DNA of 64,000 bases from Drechslerella dactyloides (Eukaryota; Ascomycota; Orbiliomycetes; Orbiliales; Orbiliaceae). Of this stretch, positions 9,001 through 23,011 are shown piece by piece. The notes under the pieces are model-generated. The model saw only the letters and a list, made by a program, of their open reading frames with translations, did no database searches and was not told the origin of the DNA. Every line of letters starts with the position of its first letter. Position 1 is the first letter of the stretch. The translations under genes were made by a program, and so were the position numbers. The stretch lies in NCBI GenBank assembly GCA_020064725.1, contig JAGTWJ010000010.1, positions 1,364,001-1,428,000 of the forward strand, read 5' to 3'.

Positions 9001-12000
9001 TTATTCGGCCGCGAAGCACCGCAGAATTACGTCGGCCAGCCGAATAATCTGCAGCCGTACCGCACATGTCACTCACCCGCCAAACTATAATATCCGGAGA
9101 CAAAACGTGACATTCCAACGTTGCCGCCAACGCGGCCAGCCAGCCTTGCCGAGTTTCTAAGAAGTTGCAATAGGTCGCTCAATCGGATTATAATGATAGC
9201 CGTGCAATTGATATTTCGCGGGCGAAACTGAAAGATCCCTCTCAACCGCAATAGCCACACAATATATTATCCAATACCGCACCACGCGGCATCCGGCAAG
9301 TTCCCATTCTCTTAGCTTGCCTGGGATGAACCGACCAGGGAGGCGCCCTGGCCTCCAAGACTAGTCGATTTGCATATCAAATCTGCCAATTAATTCAGCC
9401 ACGAGAGTAAAAAGCACTTTTCCACAAAGATAGTTTCAAGGATATTAAGGGCGAGATATGCCCACTCATCGCGTTGCGACGGCACGCCTGGTACATATTG
9501 CAAGGCAAGTTCCTCTGTGCTAAGGCCCTGACGCTAAGAGCTCCACACTCCGATGATCGAGGCGCAATACGTGCTCCGGAGACGTATATCCATCTCGCCC
9601 GTTCTTTTTTCTTCAGGTCCTTGACTCTTCATCAAGACCTATCAGGAATTAGAGGAAGCGAGACATGGAATGGCCACGCCATTAACACCGAGGGAATATA
9701 GGATAATCTTACCCACAATGCCAGGAGACCTGAACCTTAAACAAAAGCGGAAACTAGGCAAGGTCAGTTAGCCGCCGTCTTCCACGCTAGTTCACGCCGC
9801 ACCTTTTACGATACGAGCAGCCAAGACGGGTCCGCTCCAGATCGTGATGATGACCAGAGAAGAGAGCTGGAGGACCCCATCCCATTCTATCCGGCTGACC
9901 CTGGCAAGCCGCTAACCCCCTATACCTCGCTCTCGCCGTCTCTTCAGCAGTAGTAGTCGCCAACAAGGCAACCTGCAGCGTTGCTGCGCTCCTGATATGA
10001 TGCTTTTGTGTGACTATTCGTGCGTCAACAGCGTCCATCCATCCAACTTGCATCTGTGCCTTGCCTATTCAATCGCCGTGTGTACATCATATATGTACAT
10101 ACGGGAGGACCTCCCACACACCATTATTGACGTGTACTGTATATTACACCAATGAGAGAGACGCGGCTGTTTTCAAAGATAAAAGTAGAATTTTCGTCAA
10201 CTTTCCCTATCTCCAAGCCTTCCAAATACCTGCCGGTCTTGCCGTTACCGAGCATATCTGTACCTTTTTGTTCTGCACGTTGCAAGATGGAGGTTATATC
10301 ACGCCACTACACGTTATATTATAACGGAGAAAAAGGCTGTTGTATTCCAGCACGTCCATATCTGGTGGAAATTACCATCAGGACTCACTTACGCACGAAC
10401 GCACACTCGTACACTCGTAGTATCAGCGGTATATTTGCCATTGGATATATGTTGCACACCTCCAGGATCCTACAATCCGAGCATGCATGCATGGTAGCTA
10501 GCTATAGACGTAGGATCGAGCCAGTAGCAACAGCTGGATCTTCGGTGCAAGTTGCTTCATGTGTCCATGCCGCTTTGATCGCGAGCTTCATGTCGCGTTT
10601 TGCCTTTGCCTTCGACAGAGACATAACATTATCCTGATATTTTCGGGCTCCAGGATGGCCGTGACCGGGCCTGGAAGACGGAACGGCTAGGGTAGTAAAC
10701 TAGTCAGCTGGCTAGCTCGCTCGCCGACCCCCCCATGCACCCTTGTCCAGCTAGCTCTATGCCATGTGGCCGTTATGGTTGGCCACCAAGACCCACGTCG
10801 TCCTTGCTGGAATGGATCTTCAGCATCATCTGTCCGGCTGCTGACAGGCAAATTATGATGTTAAAGACAGGTGTGGGTATATCTGGTTTGACGACTCTAT
10901 AATACGTAGATTGTGGTGCATGCACATGTTGGTGCTCGCTTTATTTTTCTGGATCAGGAATGCTGAAATCTCGATCGTGCGCGAGTGCGTGCAGGTAAGC
11001 GATCCCTTCGCGCTTTCCGGTCCGGGAGGAGCTGCGCAGCATGAAGATTTCGCACTCGCGAGCTCGAGTGAGCCGGCATCGCAGGCTAGCCAGCGAAATT
11101 GCACTTTTTTTCACTCGCAGACTGTTTCAAAACATTTCCATTCCAGCTTGATGTTGGAGGTGTGCACGGCATTGATCCGGCTACCTGGTAGAGGTCGCAG
11201 AACATTCATCTGCCCTCTTGTGTGACTATGGCACTTGCATTCAGATGCAAAAGGAAGTCGCTATCGAGCCCAGTGAATTGGATATGCATTGTTCAATGGG
11301 TCTTCCAACGGATCTAGACAACGTTGTGCAACCATAATTTCGGCAGTTAGCCAGCTGGGAAGCCGTAAACTAGATGAATTCCGGATATATGTATCGAAAA
11401 GCTCAGGTCACTGGACATCAACCGGTGCACGTTTACTTCCGCGGTAGCGGTACTGGAACCGAAGGGGCGAGCAAGCGCCGGGCGAGGTGTAGGCCTGTAT
11501 GCAAGGAGGCAAGGTTGGACCTTTGATGTTAATCAAAGGATTTTACATCAGAAATGCAATATCATCTTTGGGGTTTCATAGTGTAGAAATTCCCTCAGTG
11601 CTATGTCCGTGGCTATGGACGGGTGTTGGGGCGAGGAAGGGGTACCACTGCAGTGCCCGTATGCACGTTGTAGGATCATAGATGTTGTTCTGAGCGCTTG
11701 CAAGAGCATTTCGTAGGATCTGGTTACTATGTACCTGTGCTATCGACTGTAGTTCCCGTGTCTTTTACGCGCGAAGTAGAATTAAAGTTCGGCCCGGCAC
11801 TAACTTGTTCGTCGAGATATCACATAAGTTGTCATAAAGTTGATTCAATGTCGGAGACATCATGCAGGAAGGCGGCCTTGGTGCAAGGCTTCACGGACGA
11901 CTGCTCCTAAAGGTTGGAATGCGGATGTGGAATGTTGGCATGCAATGCATGGTGGCTGCGTCCGTTTACAAGTTTTATTTTTCTCTTGAATCTCTAGTCT

Positions 12001-15000
12001 CATGATCCGGAGTACTTCGGTGCATCGCTGATTCCGTAGCATGTAAGTCCCCCAAGAGGATGGTTCCCACTCTGTTGGTATTCGTCTCGACGGTACCAGA
12101 GCGCCCTTCATAGTAAGTAGCTTCGAAATTATCATACTCCACGTCCCGAGTTGTATCGATTTACTGACGGGGAAAGTCTTCTGGCTCAGCTGAGCAGCCT
12201 ACGCTCTACCACATCCGGACGACCTCAAGGCCCAACTGTCGTAGACGGGAAGCTGGCTAGATCCCATGGAAGAGGCTTCGAGACACCTTCCTCCCTTCCA
12301 GCCCGTCCATCCATCCCATCCAGGCTATAATCCTCGCACCACTACCGATACCGCGTTGACCGCCAGCAGGGGTGCGTCGACACGGCCCGTGGAAGTCCGA
12401 ATATCGCCAGATACGCGTCAGACCTGCCACATCCGTCTATGACCAAGCCACTTATCCATCTATACGGCACCCGGCAGCATGTATCGAGGTGTGGCATTGG
12501 CGTCGCGGATTGCAACATCTCGGTATCCCTGCCATCTTGATCCGGCGAGTGGGTTACTGGAGACGATTTTTTGGTGGAGGTCATGTCCCTGGAAAGGGTG
12601 TGCAGCTTGTGCCTGGTGGTACCATACAGCGACCCACGTGCATGGCCGAACATTCCTCTGTGGTCGCGTGTTATCCGCACTTGTTTGACATATCGCCGGA
12701 TCCGAACGACACCAGAAGATGGGTGGAAAGGCTAGCGCGAGCCGGTGCACCCTTGGGAACTATGATCTTGCTGCTTCCAGGCTAGAGAAAACCCGACGCG
12801 AAGATTGCATATATGTAGTACAGATGGCAGATACCGCCCCTATGGTATAGCATTCTTCTGTAAGGCTGCTGGAACCCCATATGTTGAATCTCAATTATTA
12901 TAAACAGTATGGTCCAGTGATACGTGGTACAAGCACTAGAAGCGGCGTAGAAGCACGTGTGGTATTTTAGAGACGGTGCGTTGGGAGACGTGTCGACGAT
13001 GTGTGCAACACAACCGTAATTGGTCAACATGGTCTTCCTGCCCGCTGATAGGCGTAGACGCATACATGTGGGTCTTGATCTTGCAACTTGTTATATGTAC
13101 GTTAGACTTGGCTCACGATTCATGAGGGTGCTTCAACGGTTGAGTATCCGGATCCGCGTGGAGAGGACGGCTGGGGATTTAGATCCACGGACTTGTCAAT
13201 CGGCAAGCTTTTGAGTGGAATTAGTCATGAAACCACTCAAGAATGCTGAGAGTTACCAGCACATGCAGTTTGCTAAACAATCTCTCAGCGAGCATGAATC
13301 TCAAGATTCAATTCTACGGCAGTTGCAGTTGTCTTTTCGGTTGCAATCCTATCTTGCGGACCTATTCCAGTAGCTTACCACTTGATTGTAACAATTGAAG
13401 CCATGTATGCTGGCTATGTATATTTCTCAGCATATGTTTATGATACAACCTGGTCGAGTTGCAACGTAATTTGTGATAATATGTCGCCAGAAGCAGCTTC
13501 TGCCTGCAGACGATACAACAGATCCCATGACCATCGCAATGCGGGTCAGCTTTGGGAGGATGTCAGCTTCCACTTGGGTCTGTTTCCGATCCTTCCATTC
13601 GTCTTCTTTTTTCGTGATTTTCGAAGTACTCTAACCTTGTTTCGAAACATTTTCCCTTTCGTCCCTTCCCTTCTCCGCTCGCCATGCATGGGTGCTGGTA
13701 CCAACATTTAGCAATTCTCTAGGACTTCACTAACCCACCTGGGAAATATATTACAAGTGGTAATAATGTATTTAATTCATGCATTCCATTGTTGGTTGGA
13801 GTGTTGTGAGGTTGGTTCCAACACTGGTCCAGGCCGCCCCTCTCGACTCCCATTTGAACATTTTAATTTGCGGAGTTGATTCGGGTTCAGACTCGGCGAT
13901 TTCCGCACCGTACCGTTGACCTCGAATTCGCCGCACAACGGTACAGTTAGCGGCGAACACGTCTCCATCGCCCCTCTGCGACAGCCGGAAGGGGTGCGAG
14001 CAAGCTTAAAGCCCGCGTCTGACTCAGATCAGAATTTCGCCATTTATGGGTATTCAGCTGTCAATCACGAGATCCAGGCAATCGTCTGTATACTTGCACA
14101 GTGGCAGTATAGACAAGGGGAACTCGGAAATTTGGGAAACTCGGTTCGAGAGAGAACACTCATGCTCCAATTGCGTAACCCATCTTCGCGTATACGTACT
14201 GAAATGCAGTATCTCCCGATTAGGCTTGAGATAGGATTATGCATACATCGAACGAACTCGTCAAGGTTACGCACTGATGGGGATTAGCCAGCATGGCCAT
14301 TCAGGTGACCAGCGGCCACCGACCAGCCGCCCTGGAAAGTTCCCAAATTCCGAACTTTATTTACCCAGTCTTCAGCGGTCATTGCGTGTAATGCAAAGAT
14401 AGACCAGCCATTCACCAACCGTGCACTGACTGTTGCCACCGTCCTCAAGACAGTACAACTATCACTTCCAGCAACAGGTAACAGGCGTCCACATGATATG
14501 CATATGCATATGTGGGCATATTAACCAGCTAGACCAACAAGGACCAATGCAGTCCACGCAGCCTAAGCTTTGAGACCTCCAATTATAGAGGTCTGGTACA
14601 TGCTAGCCCAACTGCACGGCTACCGGAAAGCTATTGTGATGATGGCCTATCGGGCGAGTCGGGAGAATCAGCCAGCACACCAGTAACCGGCCCGTGTTTC
14701 TCCTTCCACGGGCGTCTCACTCCGCCTTCCTAGCATGCTGTCTCCACCTAGGCACATGTCTGTACTGGTCATTGCTGAGCGCCGGGCTTTTACTGGTCCA
14801 ATAGATCAGCGCCCGGGAGATGCAGTTGTGGCATACGAGAGTAGGGCGGCAAAGTCGTTCTCCACTACACTCCATGGTTCGTTGGGATTGGTCTGGTAGG
14901 GGGATCAATACTTGGCTCGATATTCGGGAATCTTGCGCAGTGACTGTAGGTGAAGGTCGCAAGTGATCCCGAATGCGAAGTAGGCAAAAACGTGCGCATG

Positions 15001-16714
15001 CTGAAGTTCGTTGTACTGTTTTCATCGCGCGTGAGACGGGATGATTCTCAATGGATAAGGCGGCGAAGCCGATGAGTACTGCTGGAGCGCCTTTGCAGGT
15101 GTCCATGAAAATCGATACATTTTGTAATGTTAGTTTGATGTTGATAAAATCAATCGGTCAGTGACAGATTGAGAATATGAGCCAGTGCAGGGTGATGGCA
15201 GGTTACAGCGCCATGAACAGAGGAATAGCCTTCGAGCACAATGACCTGGGAGTAGATTCTACCTAGTCTCGCGATTCTACCTAAAAACTGGTATGAATTG
15301 TGCTAAGATGATTTTAGAGAACGGTAGCCCGCATCCATATCACATATGCCAACGCTCTGTTGCTGAAGCTTCTGCCATCCTACTCATTGAAGAGGTACAG
15401 CACAAGAAGGCACATCGGCCGTGATGTAAACATATGCCAGGTAAGTTTTCAGACCGTTAATTCTGTTCTGATCGGCTCTAGTGATTGAGATAATCATCGA
15501 CTGGGTTCCATTTCGAGATTTCGAAACTTCGAATTTACAGAAGCCTTCTCCATCGAATTCAACTAATTGCTCTGCTTGTAAAATCCTCTGGAACATGACG
15601 GCCTGAAAGTTACCATCACCTATACTATACCACTAGATTACATCTACGATCGGCACACATACCGACGCTGCATTGCAGGACACCAGATGTTGTCTACACC
15701 GTCAGTCGATGTATTCGCATCTACCATCGAATCAAAGGATAGGAAATTGAGTAGGAACAAGTCTACGGCACATGGAAGAAAGACCTGTGATATCAACAGC
15801 GGATAGTGCGGCTGCACACTCAGGAATACAAACCTATGGATCTAAGGGAAAAGAAACAAGAAGTGTTTCCCTATCGATCGCGCTGAACAAGCATGCGGCT
15901 GCCATAGCTCGGTCGCTGTGGCTATCTGTACCACTGCTTCTAAACGATTTGACTGATGGGATTTCAAATACAGGCTGTCAGTGAAGAGCCTCGTCGAGTG
16001 ATCGAGCACTATTGACTCGCTCGCCCGATATCTCAAGATGGACTTGGTCCTCCTTGAGCAGCAATCAGAATTCAGCTTCCACAGAGAGGATTATTTGGAG
16101 CACTGAATGACTCTGCCCGGAGTGTTATTAGATGTGGAGCCACCGCAATCGCCGTCATTGCCTTCGCTTTAGCTAGGGAAAAGCTTCCAGCTAGCGCTTC
16201 CCTGAGCTCAGGACTACAGACGATTTTCCTGGCGTGAATAATTGTAAGGATCGTTCTTTCCATATATCTCCTAGTGACACCGTCATCGTTCTGGATGCTG
16301 GTGATCATAACATTGATGGAGATATGACTAATTAAAGTAGACTCATGAGTAGAATATGCGCATGCCTCAAGAATGGATTGCCGACCGACAATACAGTACC
16401 GAACCCAAAGTCAGGCAGATGGACGATCAAGATACGGATTCAAGGATTATTGAATCATCGAGCCAGGAGTAAAATTCCTAGCATACATACTATTCGAGAA
16501 CTAGGGGCTTGCTATCGTACGTGAGTCTATCAGATGGCGGGCCAAATTACACTTGTATCACTCTTGATCCCGGACAAATTTACATCTAGTCTTGATTACG
16601 AACGCTATGATCGTAAATGACATGTATACAGGTGCATTTGAAGGCTCCAGATCTCGATTTGGCGTCGAATTCGACGCTCCGCTCTCTAGAGCTCTGCCGA
16701 GGGGCGTCAAATGT

Positions 16715-16732
16715 TGGTTTACGAGACAACTC
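16715..16732 (+). repeat. Copy of the TGGTTTACGAGAC repeat
   Basis: This is an exact 18-base match (TGGTTTACGAGACAACTC) to the right arm of the foldback element at 4352-4430. No matching left arm is visible nearby, so it is either a solo end or a decayed element. Confidence 0.6.
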
Positions 16733-17986
16733 TCTACCAGATCTACAAATATTAAATCACGGCCGCAGCGCTGGGGACCTCAGCTTACCATCTGAACAAC
16801 AACCACCGCTGGCTACATATACACGCATCGTTACTAGAACACTGATGGGATCATCCCTGATTATGAGGGCGACTCTATACAAATTTTTATCTCCATGTGC
16901 GCGCCAGTCATGGAACACTTCCATAATCCATAATGCTTGATTCAGCATGGATTCTGATATTTGACACATACGTGGAAACAAATGCAAAGCGAGAATTTTA
17001 AGCACCACGAGGTCACATGGATGCAGTCACATCATTGTAGCGGCCTCGCAGGTTCTGGATCCCGGGAAATTGAGGATGGTGAACGCTATTCCTTACCTAC
17101 CTAGGTACGTAAACTCATTGAACCACATACATGTAGCTTGACTGTAGTCCATGCCTCTGTCAACCAATCGAAGTTATCTCATTAATCGATGTTTCGAGCA
17201 GATACGAACCAAAGAAACAAGCAAATTTAAAAATATTGTTCTGATATCAGAAGCGCTGCATATAACTGTCAGCGTAACAGCCCAATATGCAATATTCATA
17301 CTCGAAATATTCTACCTTTCAATCTAAATCAACAGGCCGACGGTACATCATCTTTTGGTATCAGAAGGAGAACTCCCATTCGTCAGTTATCTGAATATAC
17401 ACTAGTTAACCCGGTACCATGGACATACGGGACCGATGTGAAGCTAAAATTCCCAATTTGTGTCTTTGAGCTAAAACTCCGGCTTCCTCTGATCCACTTG
17501 TAAGAATTAGACTTACACGGCCGAAGAACTTTGTCTTGCAAATATCAAGACACTGTTCGTTTCAGAGAATCCTAGATAAGATATTCATCAGTTGTTGTAT
17601 TTTCAGCGTTGTCCACCAAGATTCGGGGAAGCACTAACCCTAAAAAGGAATCGAATCCTAAATTCTCAGAGATGTCAGACGACGTCCAAATTCTGCTGCT
17701 GTACCCTGAACGGGATCTGACAGGACAGTCGTAGACTGTAGAAAACGTAATGAACTGCGACTACCTACATGCGTGAGCGTGACTCCGCCAATACCCAAGC
17801 CTCACCGACTGGCATGTTCACGTTTTTGACATTTAAGCTTGGGGCTGAGTCAGGCCTAAGGAAGCTTATATATTTCGGGTTGACGTCCGTGCAATTTGAT
17901 GAATGCTTCACGGCCCTATATTAACTGCGGTCCAAACTTCAACCACACTCAGGCAAAATTGGCCGCCAGACTAGACCACGCTCGAG

Positions 17987-18681
17987 ATGAATGAATCTCT
18001 GAACGAAATAACTCCGGGTTTGTACCTCGGCGAGTATGTTCCCCAAACCTATAAACCGTCGAATATTCCGATATGTATTTGCACTAAATCTTTTCTTTAT
18101 CGTCAGCATATTCGCGGCACGGAACCCGTCACTCCTACACGAGTGTCAAATAACGCATGTCCTGACCGTCGCACGAGGCTCTCTCGGCCTCCTGAGTAAT
18201 ACGCTCGACACTGCTGCTCACGATGGCACGTCTTTCAGACACCTTCAAATCGAACTCGATGACCTACCAGATGAGAAGCTGTATGAACGACTAGAAGAAG
18301 GCGTCGAGTTTATTGACAGCGCCTTAAGCTCAAGTGGAGGTAAAGCAGAACCGAGCAAGATATTAGTTCATTGCTTGCAGGGAATGAGTCGAAGCTGTAG
18401 CTTCGTTGTTGCATATCGTAAGTCCAATCTTCAATCGTAAAACTGACTATTGTTTTCGGACGGTCGCGATCCTTAGGACCGATCGTGAGGCACTATATTA
18501 GCTCTGTGTATACTAATACTGTAATTTCGATGAAGTGGTTTGGAAGGACAATATTTCCGTCGGTCAAGCTCTGGAGATCGTGCAGGGAAAAAGGAAGAAG
18601 GCGAGGCCTAATGCGGGATTCTATCGACAGCTAGTGGAATGGGAGAAGAGGTGCAAGGAAAAATCTAGTGAGGAAACTTAG
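17987..18681 (+). CDS. Dual-specificity protein phosphatase
   Basis: Three exons (17987-18033, 18107-18417, 18536-18681) give a compact 167-residue protein. It opens with the family-typical MNESLNEITPGLYLGD, in which the last codon is completed across intron 1. The active site is HCLQGMSR at about 104-111, a perfect HCx5R loop with nucleophile Cys105 and Arg111. The loop is followed by Ser, as usual. A candidate general acid lies in IELDDLPDE (about 64-72), and the C-terminal PNAGFYRQL motif is typical of DSPc domains. Both introns have good donors (GTATGT, GTAAGT) and the second has a TACTAAT branch site. The enzyme should dephosphorylate Tyr and Ser/Thr. Nothing outside the catalytic domain suggests a specific substrate or location, so assignment to a MAPK is not justified. 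The gene is isolated between two gene-poor stretches. Confidence 0.85.
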
Positions 18682-21384
18682 GGGGTGTACGCCCGAGTAT
18701 ATATCTCATTTATTCGGCGATCGGATGAGTACACCATGTCAGCTTGCAATGGTACCGCAATATATATGGCAAAAGCTATATACTAAGAACACCTTGGAGT
18801 CATATGAATTTATTGTAAATTTGCGTTATAGATCATTCATTGTAGTTTGAGAGTTCGGAAATCCCATTGATAGATTATAGTAGTCGAGTTAACTACGGAT
18901 TCCATTAGCTGTCAGAAAATACAACCGCCAACATGGAAAGTTCGGAGATATTTCATGCGTGATCTCACCTGGTGCTGTGTGTGACTTCTTCACACATATT
19001 TAGATTAGATTGCCCATGATTTGCGATTTCCGTTTAAGAAGCTGTAGTATACGTTGGTCTCGCAAGCCAAACCCACACGGTTCCCGGACCCTCCATTTTT
19101 AGTCGGAAGGGTCTGGTTTACGAGACCAGTATAGGTGTGTTGTTTGCGGCGTGAATGAGATCAACGAGATGCCATCTTCGGCCAGCTGACCGGCTGAGTG
19201 CTACTACTTGCTAGACTGTATGAATACGTGGCGATCTTGATCACGCCAAGTAGCTAAAGTCGCTTTATTGAAGACGGTGGGCTCCCGGCCGTACGTGCCC
19301 TCATGTCCCCTTGATCGGATCAATGGTATAGCAATGACTTACCGATGCATATATATCTACTTGATCACAGTTGTGGTGAATCCCACTCGTAGGTCGGTTA
19401 GTCTTTTGGCGGGCATCAGAATATGCAATTAACGCTTCATATGGCTATGTGGAGCTTTACCTGCACCATGTTCAGGCGCTGGCAATTTCGAAATTGCTCC
19501 CAGACGAGGAAATATGTTGAGTATACCCTCGTCTTTGCTTCGTAAGGAAATCTCTCGGGGCGTGTGTGACCTGAATGCCTCGAACTGCGCCGAGTTTTGG
19601 TATTACACTCGAGGTTGTGCTATAATAGCGTCGATGAAAGTAAAATCCCATTTGTTTAGTATTACGATTGAAATTGATGTGGTGGCGTCTTGGGCCGCAA
19701 ATGCTCAACGATCTGATGATGCATGAGTGTGGGTGACTACACGAACAGAAGGAGGCTCTTCGAGTTATATTCTAAGTCAGTGTTAGTCAATGTTCAACTG
19801 TCTGTGTGATGTATCGCCGTGAAAGACCGTATATTACCGAGCAGTCTACCTCAGGCTCGTCTGGGCATGTAAGTTGGACACGCGCTCACAATTCGATGAC
19901 AGGTAGAAGAACGCTACTTAGTCATTGGGATTCGTAACCAGGGCTATAAATGCAGATTGATCATGTAAGGGCGCACGGGTTCATCCTCTGCATGGCCAAA
20001 AGAGATTCTGATCGCGTGAATTTTGCGATTGATACATATTCTGCACCGCGAATCCCCTTGAGCATTGATCTGAGAAAATACAACAATGTTTGAGTTGCTT
20101 CTAGAATTCCATGAATCGTAATACCGTGCTTTCGGAAACCGGGTCACTGCGCGCTGCCTTAGCATAACAAAGGGTTCTCGTAAGGGCTCGGGTCCTGTGA
20201 GCCCGGTGTATCAGTCAATGGAGCCGTTTGTACTATTCAATGCGGCGATACTGTCAACCGGGTAGAATATTCGATATGTGGCGAATTGTAATATCGCCTC
20301 CTGGTACCTCCTTGGAACTTACCTGCTATTCACTCACTAGTTCGCAAGCTATAAAGATCCAAGATATTATAAGAATCAACTGTGGTAAAGTTAATTCGTA
20401 CCAAGTACCAAGAAATTGCGTGACATCGCAGCCTAACACTTCCAAGCTGCTGGTTCAACCGCCTTCGTTAGTCGCTTTCCTTGTGAGGCATTGTATGTGT
20501 GCCTATTCGCCAAATTTTGCAGCCAAGCTCCGTCAACCGATTACAATGCACCCGGGAGATCTCCGGGCCTAGATCCATACTTCAAATATTCAGCTATAAT
20601 GCGCCACCTTTATCGCCCTCTGTTCCAAAGATTAGATCTCAGGTTACGCGCAAGTTACTAATCGGTCTGGCTTGGCCTTGGCACCTTCCGATTCTGCGAC
20701 GCCAAGCGCGCGGGTCCTGGGTTATCGTGACCTCGCACTTGCTTCCTGCATCTTGCGTCCGTCCTTCCGACCGCGAAACCAGCTTGATGCCGGCACCGCC
20801 TCTGCTGCATTGGCACTAGGCATCTGGAAGCTGCCTTTGCACGCGGTAACCCCGGCGGGATGCTCAGTTGCCCCTTCAAGGTATAGCTAAGCATCGACGA
20901 ATGCTTGGCTCTTACGCAACGAACGACTTTCACGAGGGTCGGGGACGGAATATCAGCATGACATGGACAGCGTTCGGCTTCGCATTACTGACCTTTGGTG
21001 CAATGTCACCATCGCCATGGGGCGACGTATAGGCATTACCCATGATGGCCGGTCCCCGTCGCAGGCTTATCTACGGCACTGCCGTGGTCTTGCCTAGCCT
21101 GGCTATGGACGACTCGGGAAACTGAGAAGCACCCAGGCAGTATACGAAGGTGCTTTGGATGCACGGCTTGCGAGTAGTCACACAGCATGCATGTGTGATC
21201 AGAAGGGATGGCGATAAGAATCTTGACGATTCGTGTTTGCATTCTTCGGCTATAGGGCTAGCCAGGGATAGCAAGGAGGAGTATAAAGGTAGGTTTACTT
21301 TCCTGCGAATCTCCATTCCATTCCTCGGGTTTTGCGTGTCCTTGAAGAATCAAAACTCGGAATCTGCCGCCCTCCTCGTTCAAG
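18682..21384. other. Intergenic region, no convincing gene
   Basis: Only short random frames are present. The notable structure is a second foldback repeat at 19055-19128. The last part should contain the promoter of the aminopeptidase gene. I see no clear TATA box there. Confidence 0.5.
19055..19128. repeat. Foldback inverted repeat related to the one at 4352
   Basis: Arms at 19055-19074 and 19109-19128 pair with three mismatches in 20 around a 34-base loop. The right arm contains TGGTTTACGAGAC as in the element at 4352-4430, and the left arm has the same G for A change inside CTCG(T/C)AAGCCA. The loop sequences differ, so conservation is confined to the arms. Confidence 0.65.
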
Positions 21385-23011
21385 ATGAAGACGACTGCTA
21401 TTTCCCTTGCCGCCCTCTTTGTGGCTGGCTGCGCCGCGACTGAACAGTTGACCCCAGAGAAGGTTGAGGCAGACATCACTACCGAGGGGTATGAAATCGA
21501 TTCCAGGCGCATATGCGTAGAATTAAAGGAGAACGTGCTAACCCACCTTGATGTTTGTGAACAGGCTCCGAAACAACCTCTGGCACTTGCTCAGGATCGC
21601 TAAGGAGAATGGCGGAAACCGCGCATTCGGCCTGCCTGGATACAAGGCCTCGTTGGACTTCGTCTACGAGCGCGCCGTCAAGCGCTTCGGAGCCCACATG
21701 GACACATACATCCAGCCCTTCAACCACACATTCGAACAAACTCGGAAGATTGAGGTGAAGGGACCGGATGGCAAGCCAGTCCATGCCATTACGCTTCTGT
21801 ACAACCCCGCTACCCCGGCTGGTGGTGTGACTGCGCAGCTGGTGGATACACCTGTGGACGACACAAAAGGTAGGTCACACTGCTATATATCTGAATAGGG
21901 TTAGATTCTTGACGCTGTCGCTAACATCTACTGGTTAATATCCTCAGGCTCGCTCTGTCTCCCTGAACAATGGAAGGGCGTCGACGTCAAAGGCAAACTC
22001 GCGCTCATCAAGCGGGGTGTCTGCGGCATTGCTGAGAAGCTCAAGCTCGCGAGGCAGGCCGGCGCACTCGGCGTCATCCTGTACAACCACGAGCCCGGCA
22101 CCGCCTACGGCAGTGCGACTTTGGGCGCTGCCAACATTGGCCAACTGGTCCCATGCGGCATGATCCCATTGGAGGTCGGCAACGCGTGGTCCGCACGCAT
22201 TAAAGCTGGCGAGAAGCTCACTGCGTCTCTTCTCGTCGACAGTATCTTCGAGACTCGCCTGACCTGGAACCTGATCTCCGAGACTAAGGAGGGCGACCCG
22301 AACAACGTGGTCATGCTCGGCGCACATCTCGACGGCGTGCAAGCCGGTCCGGGTATCAACGACGATGGCTCCGGCTCCTCGGCGCTGTTGGAGATCATGG
22401 GCTCGATCAAGAAATACAAGGGTTTCCCAAATAAGATCCGCTTCGCCTGGTGGGGTGCCGAGGAGTCCGGTCTCGTTGGAAGCTTGTACTACACCAAGAA
22501 CCTCAGCGAGGAGGAGGCTGACAAGATCCGCTTCTACTTCAACTACGACATGATCGGGTCCATCGCACCCTTCTTCCGTGTCTACCAGGGCAAGAACCCA
22601 GGTGATGTCCACGGCGCAAAAGTACTCCACTCATACCTCAGTGCCAAGGGCAAGCCTGCTGAGTTTGCACCTTTCGGTACCTCGTCCGATTACGTCGGAT
22701 TCTTGAACATTGGTGTCCCCAGCTCTGGGCTGTTCACCGGTGCCGGCGCGCCAATGGACCCGTGCTACCACCAGCATTGTGATACCCTCGAGAATATCGA
22801 CTGGAGTGCGATTACGCACAATGCTAAGGCTGCAGGGCGTGCGGCGGCGCATTTCGCGCTGAGTCTTGAGGGTGTGCCCGGTCGGACTAAGACCACGCCG
22901 AACCTGAGAGGCCGTGCCAACCTGTTGAGCCAGTTTGAGAAATGGGCGAAGGTAGAGAGCGAAGCAGAGGATAGCCACAGCTGTGCGCATAAGGAGCAGA
23001 ACGTCGTTTAG
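21385..23011 (+). CDS. Secreted M28-family zinc aminopeptidase (aminopeptidase Y/Lap2-like)
   Basis: Three exons (21385-21488, 21565-21869, 21948-23011) give 490 residues, a normal length for secreted fungal leucine aminopeptidase 2/aminopeptidase Y enzymes. The N-terminus is a hydrophobic signal peptide (MKTTAISLAALFVAGCAA). A protease-associated (PA) domain lies around 125-240, with GKLALIKRGVCGIAEK and GALGVILYNHEPG. The M28 catalytic part follows, with all expected metal ligands: AHLDG (His263, Asp265), GINDDGSG (Asp near 275), WWGAEESGL (catalytic and bridging Glu308/309), NYDMIGS (Asp337) and CYHQHCDT (His412). The enzyme should remove N-terminal residues from peptides outside the cell or in the vacuole. 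Both introns have usual signals (GTATGA/GCTAAC/ACAG and GTAGGT/GCTAAC/TCAG). The exact substrate preference cannot be read from sequence. Confidence 0.9.

Larger units (their letters stand above)
5961..17986. other. Gene desert of about 12 kb
   Basis: No open frame in these 12 kb shows a recognisable domain, family motif or plausible exon chain. The longest (6884-7591 plus, 8567-9130 minus, 8107-8613 plus) have random-looking composition. I saw no reverse transcriptase or transposase motif, no long terminal repeat and no clear AT bias of the kind repeat-induced point mutation leaves. There is a T tract at about 6374-6389 and one copy of the palindromic repeat at 16715. The first few hundred bases hold the promoter of the repeat-peptide gene. 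Confidence 0.5.
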
